Source of the DNA: Formicarius rufipectus
Lineage: Eukaryota; Chordata; Aves; Passeriformes; Formicariidae
Length of the DNA: 64,000 nucleotides
Assembly (NCBI GenBank): GCA_013399695.1
Contig: VXAU01000760.1
Span: 496,001 to 560,000, forward strand
Reading direction: 5' to 3'
Every line of letters starts with the position of its first letter. The first letter of the stretch is position 1. The notes beneath the pieces are model-generated. The model was not told the origin of the DNA and searched no databases. It saw only the letters and a program-made list of their open reading frames with translations. Below, in pieces: positions 62,225-64,000 of this stretch. Made by a program: the position numbers and the translations under genes.

Positions 62225-63430
62225 TTAAAAGAAAAGGATGGAATGTCAGAAATTGTACAGGAAAAGCTATACATGAAAAAGCACAACACATGAGAAAACA
62301 CTTGGTATCATTTTTTCCACTCCATGTATTTGCATGAATTTAAATTTTCAAAGCATTTCCTAACAGTAAAATTTCTACTGCTAACACATTGCCTGCTAGG
62401 AAGGAGACTTCACCCTTTATTAAAGTCTTCACTAATCCGAACACTGCTAGAGGATTTCCATGGAGGGATATGCACCCCGATAATACATGTATAAAGGGAG
62501 CAAGAACACTGCTCATAACCTAGAACTGCTTCAGGGGTTTTAGCCTATTTTGGATCAATGTCTATTAGAAGGAGAGAGTAGTACTGTTTTTGCCAAGATC
62601 CACTACACTCTCACATGTTTAGTGACCGCTCTTTACCACTAAAGAAGGAAATTGAAAAAATTAAACAGGGAATGCAAATTAAATGAATGGTTTATGGGGG
62701 GTTGTTTGTTTTTCTTAACTGTCATCTTTTGATTCACAGACAAATTCTGAATGATGCAGAACTACCAAATTCAAGTGTTCAAATGTGCTGAGTCAGGCCA
62801 CAAATTCCATGAGAGCTTATAGAGAAAGAGCCAAACTGGAAATTTTCTTTCACTTCTATCATCTGTTTTATCCTTAACGTTAAGGTCTACAGACTCATGT
62901 TAACCTGGAGGTTTTCTTTGTTTCCAAAAAATTATGCAAATTCTTGAGGCTTGCAAGCAAACAAATGAGGTAGGAATTCCCCATACTGAGTGGGGGAGAA
63001 ATAATACAAGTGAAGAAGCTCAAGATTGTGCCAACATAAGAAATAAAGATATTATGAGCTAGGAAAAAAAGTAAACTTTTGACTATTATAAACTCGTCTT
63101 GTTTACCCACCAATAAAAAAATAAAATTAGATTTACTTCTTTGCATCTCAATCACATTAAGAGCTAGGATTTGCACAGTGCTCTCTAGAGGATTCCTACC
63201 TTACTCTGTCTCCTAGGATATAATGCCAACTAGCAAAAGCAGTGGGAATTCTGTCCTTGATTTCAAGTTTCAAGATTTTCTTTTGGAGTATAGTTAAAAA
63301 ATTGAGGTACTACTATAATGTCAATATTTAGACAATTTTAAACAAATAAACAAATCCAAATAACAAAAAAAACACACCTCCACTATCCCCCTTTCCCACC
63401 TTTTGTAGGTTTGGAAATTATGTTGAAACC

Positions 63431-63530
63431 GTGGGGGTTTTTTGGTGGTATTTTGTTGCAGTTGTGGGTTGGTTTGGTGTTTGGGGTTTTTTTGGTTTGT
63501 TGGTTGGTTTTTTTGTTTGGTTTTTTTTGG
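63431..63530. repeat. G/T-rich low-complexity tract, left arm of an inverted pair
   Basis: GGTTT, GGGGTTTT and GTTTGG units, nearly free of A and C apart from one gca. It is followed 86 bases later by an A/C-rich tract of complementary composition. Confidence 0.85.
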
Positions 63531-63616
63531 AAAGCACACGAGGGGGGAAGGGGAAGGCGGGTTGGAGGCATATTAAAGGGGATCAAAATGTGTTGCTTCT
63601 AAGTAATGACTTCGGT

Positions 63617-63740
63617 AAAAAAAACCAACCAACCAAACAAAAAAAACACAAAAAAACCCACAAAAACAAAACAAAAACAAAACAAAAACAAAAAAACCCC
63701 CACAAACAAACAAACAAAAAAAAAACCCAACCCCAAAACA
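63617..63740. repeat. A/C-rich low-complexity tract, right arm of an inverted pair
   Basis: CCAACCAACC, CAAAA and CCCCCAC units in about 124 bases. It is approximately complementary to the G/T tract at 63431-63530, so a long imperfect hairpin is possible. Confidence 0.85.
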
Positions 63741-64000
63741 CTGAAGAAGAATACCCATTGTCTATTTTCTTAAAACCCAGAGGGACCACATTAATCACTG
63801 GTGCAACACAATATCCTTGTCTGTCCACTGCCGAATCTGTTCTCTCACAGGGAGTTGCAGACAGGACCAGGATCTCAGCTAAGCTCCAAATGCACCTGCT
63901 GATATTACTGTCATTGCCAGTCTGTGCCAGTCTAGCAGCTGAGAACGTGTCTCCTGCACCAAGTGCCCTCTGCTTAAATGAATCTGCCAGAATGAGATGC
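63741..64000. other. Right edge, nothing recognised
   Basis: Ordinary mixed-composition sequence without a recognised exon or repeat. Confidence 0.4.

Larger units (their letters stand above)
60421..63430. other. Gene-free sequence near the right end
   Basis: No recognised exon. It contains the AT microsatellite at 61768-61817, an A/C tract at 62151-62224, and a GC-moderate patch at 61.48-61.70 kb without a recognisable product. Confidence 0.45.

Noticed and set aside
63573..63828. Hydrophobic minus-strand frames near the right end
   Set aside because: They are translations of the A/C-rich tract read on the opposite strand.
32147..64000. Exons of SLC25A36 or another expected upstream neighbour
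   Set aside because: No frame shows mitochondrial-carrier motifs or other recognisable domains. The neighbour is probably farther away.

Overview
The window reads as bird nuclear DNA, probably a songbird-like genome but not placed to species. It is AT-rich and almost gene-free. It carries CR1 LINE fragments and a solo LTR of a familiar avian endogenous-retrovirus type. Its one recognisable protein-coding exon has vertebrate splice sites. The mix of avian CR1 and avian LTR is the basis for the bird call.

The only gene I can name is SPSB4 (SPRY domain and SOCS box protein 4), on the minus strand. Its start-codon exon spans about 7798-8498. It holds a good acceptor, the ATG, 231 codons of N-terminus plus SPRY domain, and a phase-1 GTAAGT donor. 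The last exon, which should encode the SOCS box (about 42 residues), is not found at 1-7797 and presumably lies beyond the left edge. The transcript would start upstream, at higher coordinates. The best candidate promoter is a CpG island at about 30.9-31.9 kb, broken by a 155-base run of N and next to a poly(A) tract. If so, 8499 to about 30 kb is SPSB4 intron 1 and 1-7797 is part of intron 2.

Layout: 1-7797 intron; 7798-8498 SPSB4 exon; 8499-29.7 kb intron with a nested CR1 at 17.7-18.3 kb; 29.7-30.9 kb an unrecognised minus-strand open frame with splice-like signals; 30.9-31.9 kb CpG island with a composite 19+15n-bp minisatellite; 32-64 kb gene-free DNA with a solo LTR at 39.9-40.4 kb, many A/C-rich or G/T-rich low-complexity tracts, and a few AT-rich blocks that look like conserved enhancers.

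I found no new multi-gene system. The points most worth checking are the structure of the CpG-island promoter and the sequence missing from it, the unrecognised open frame beside it, Cys/Asn changes in the SPRY domain, the nested CR1, and the inverted pair of G/T and A/C tracts near the right end.
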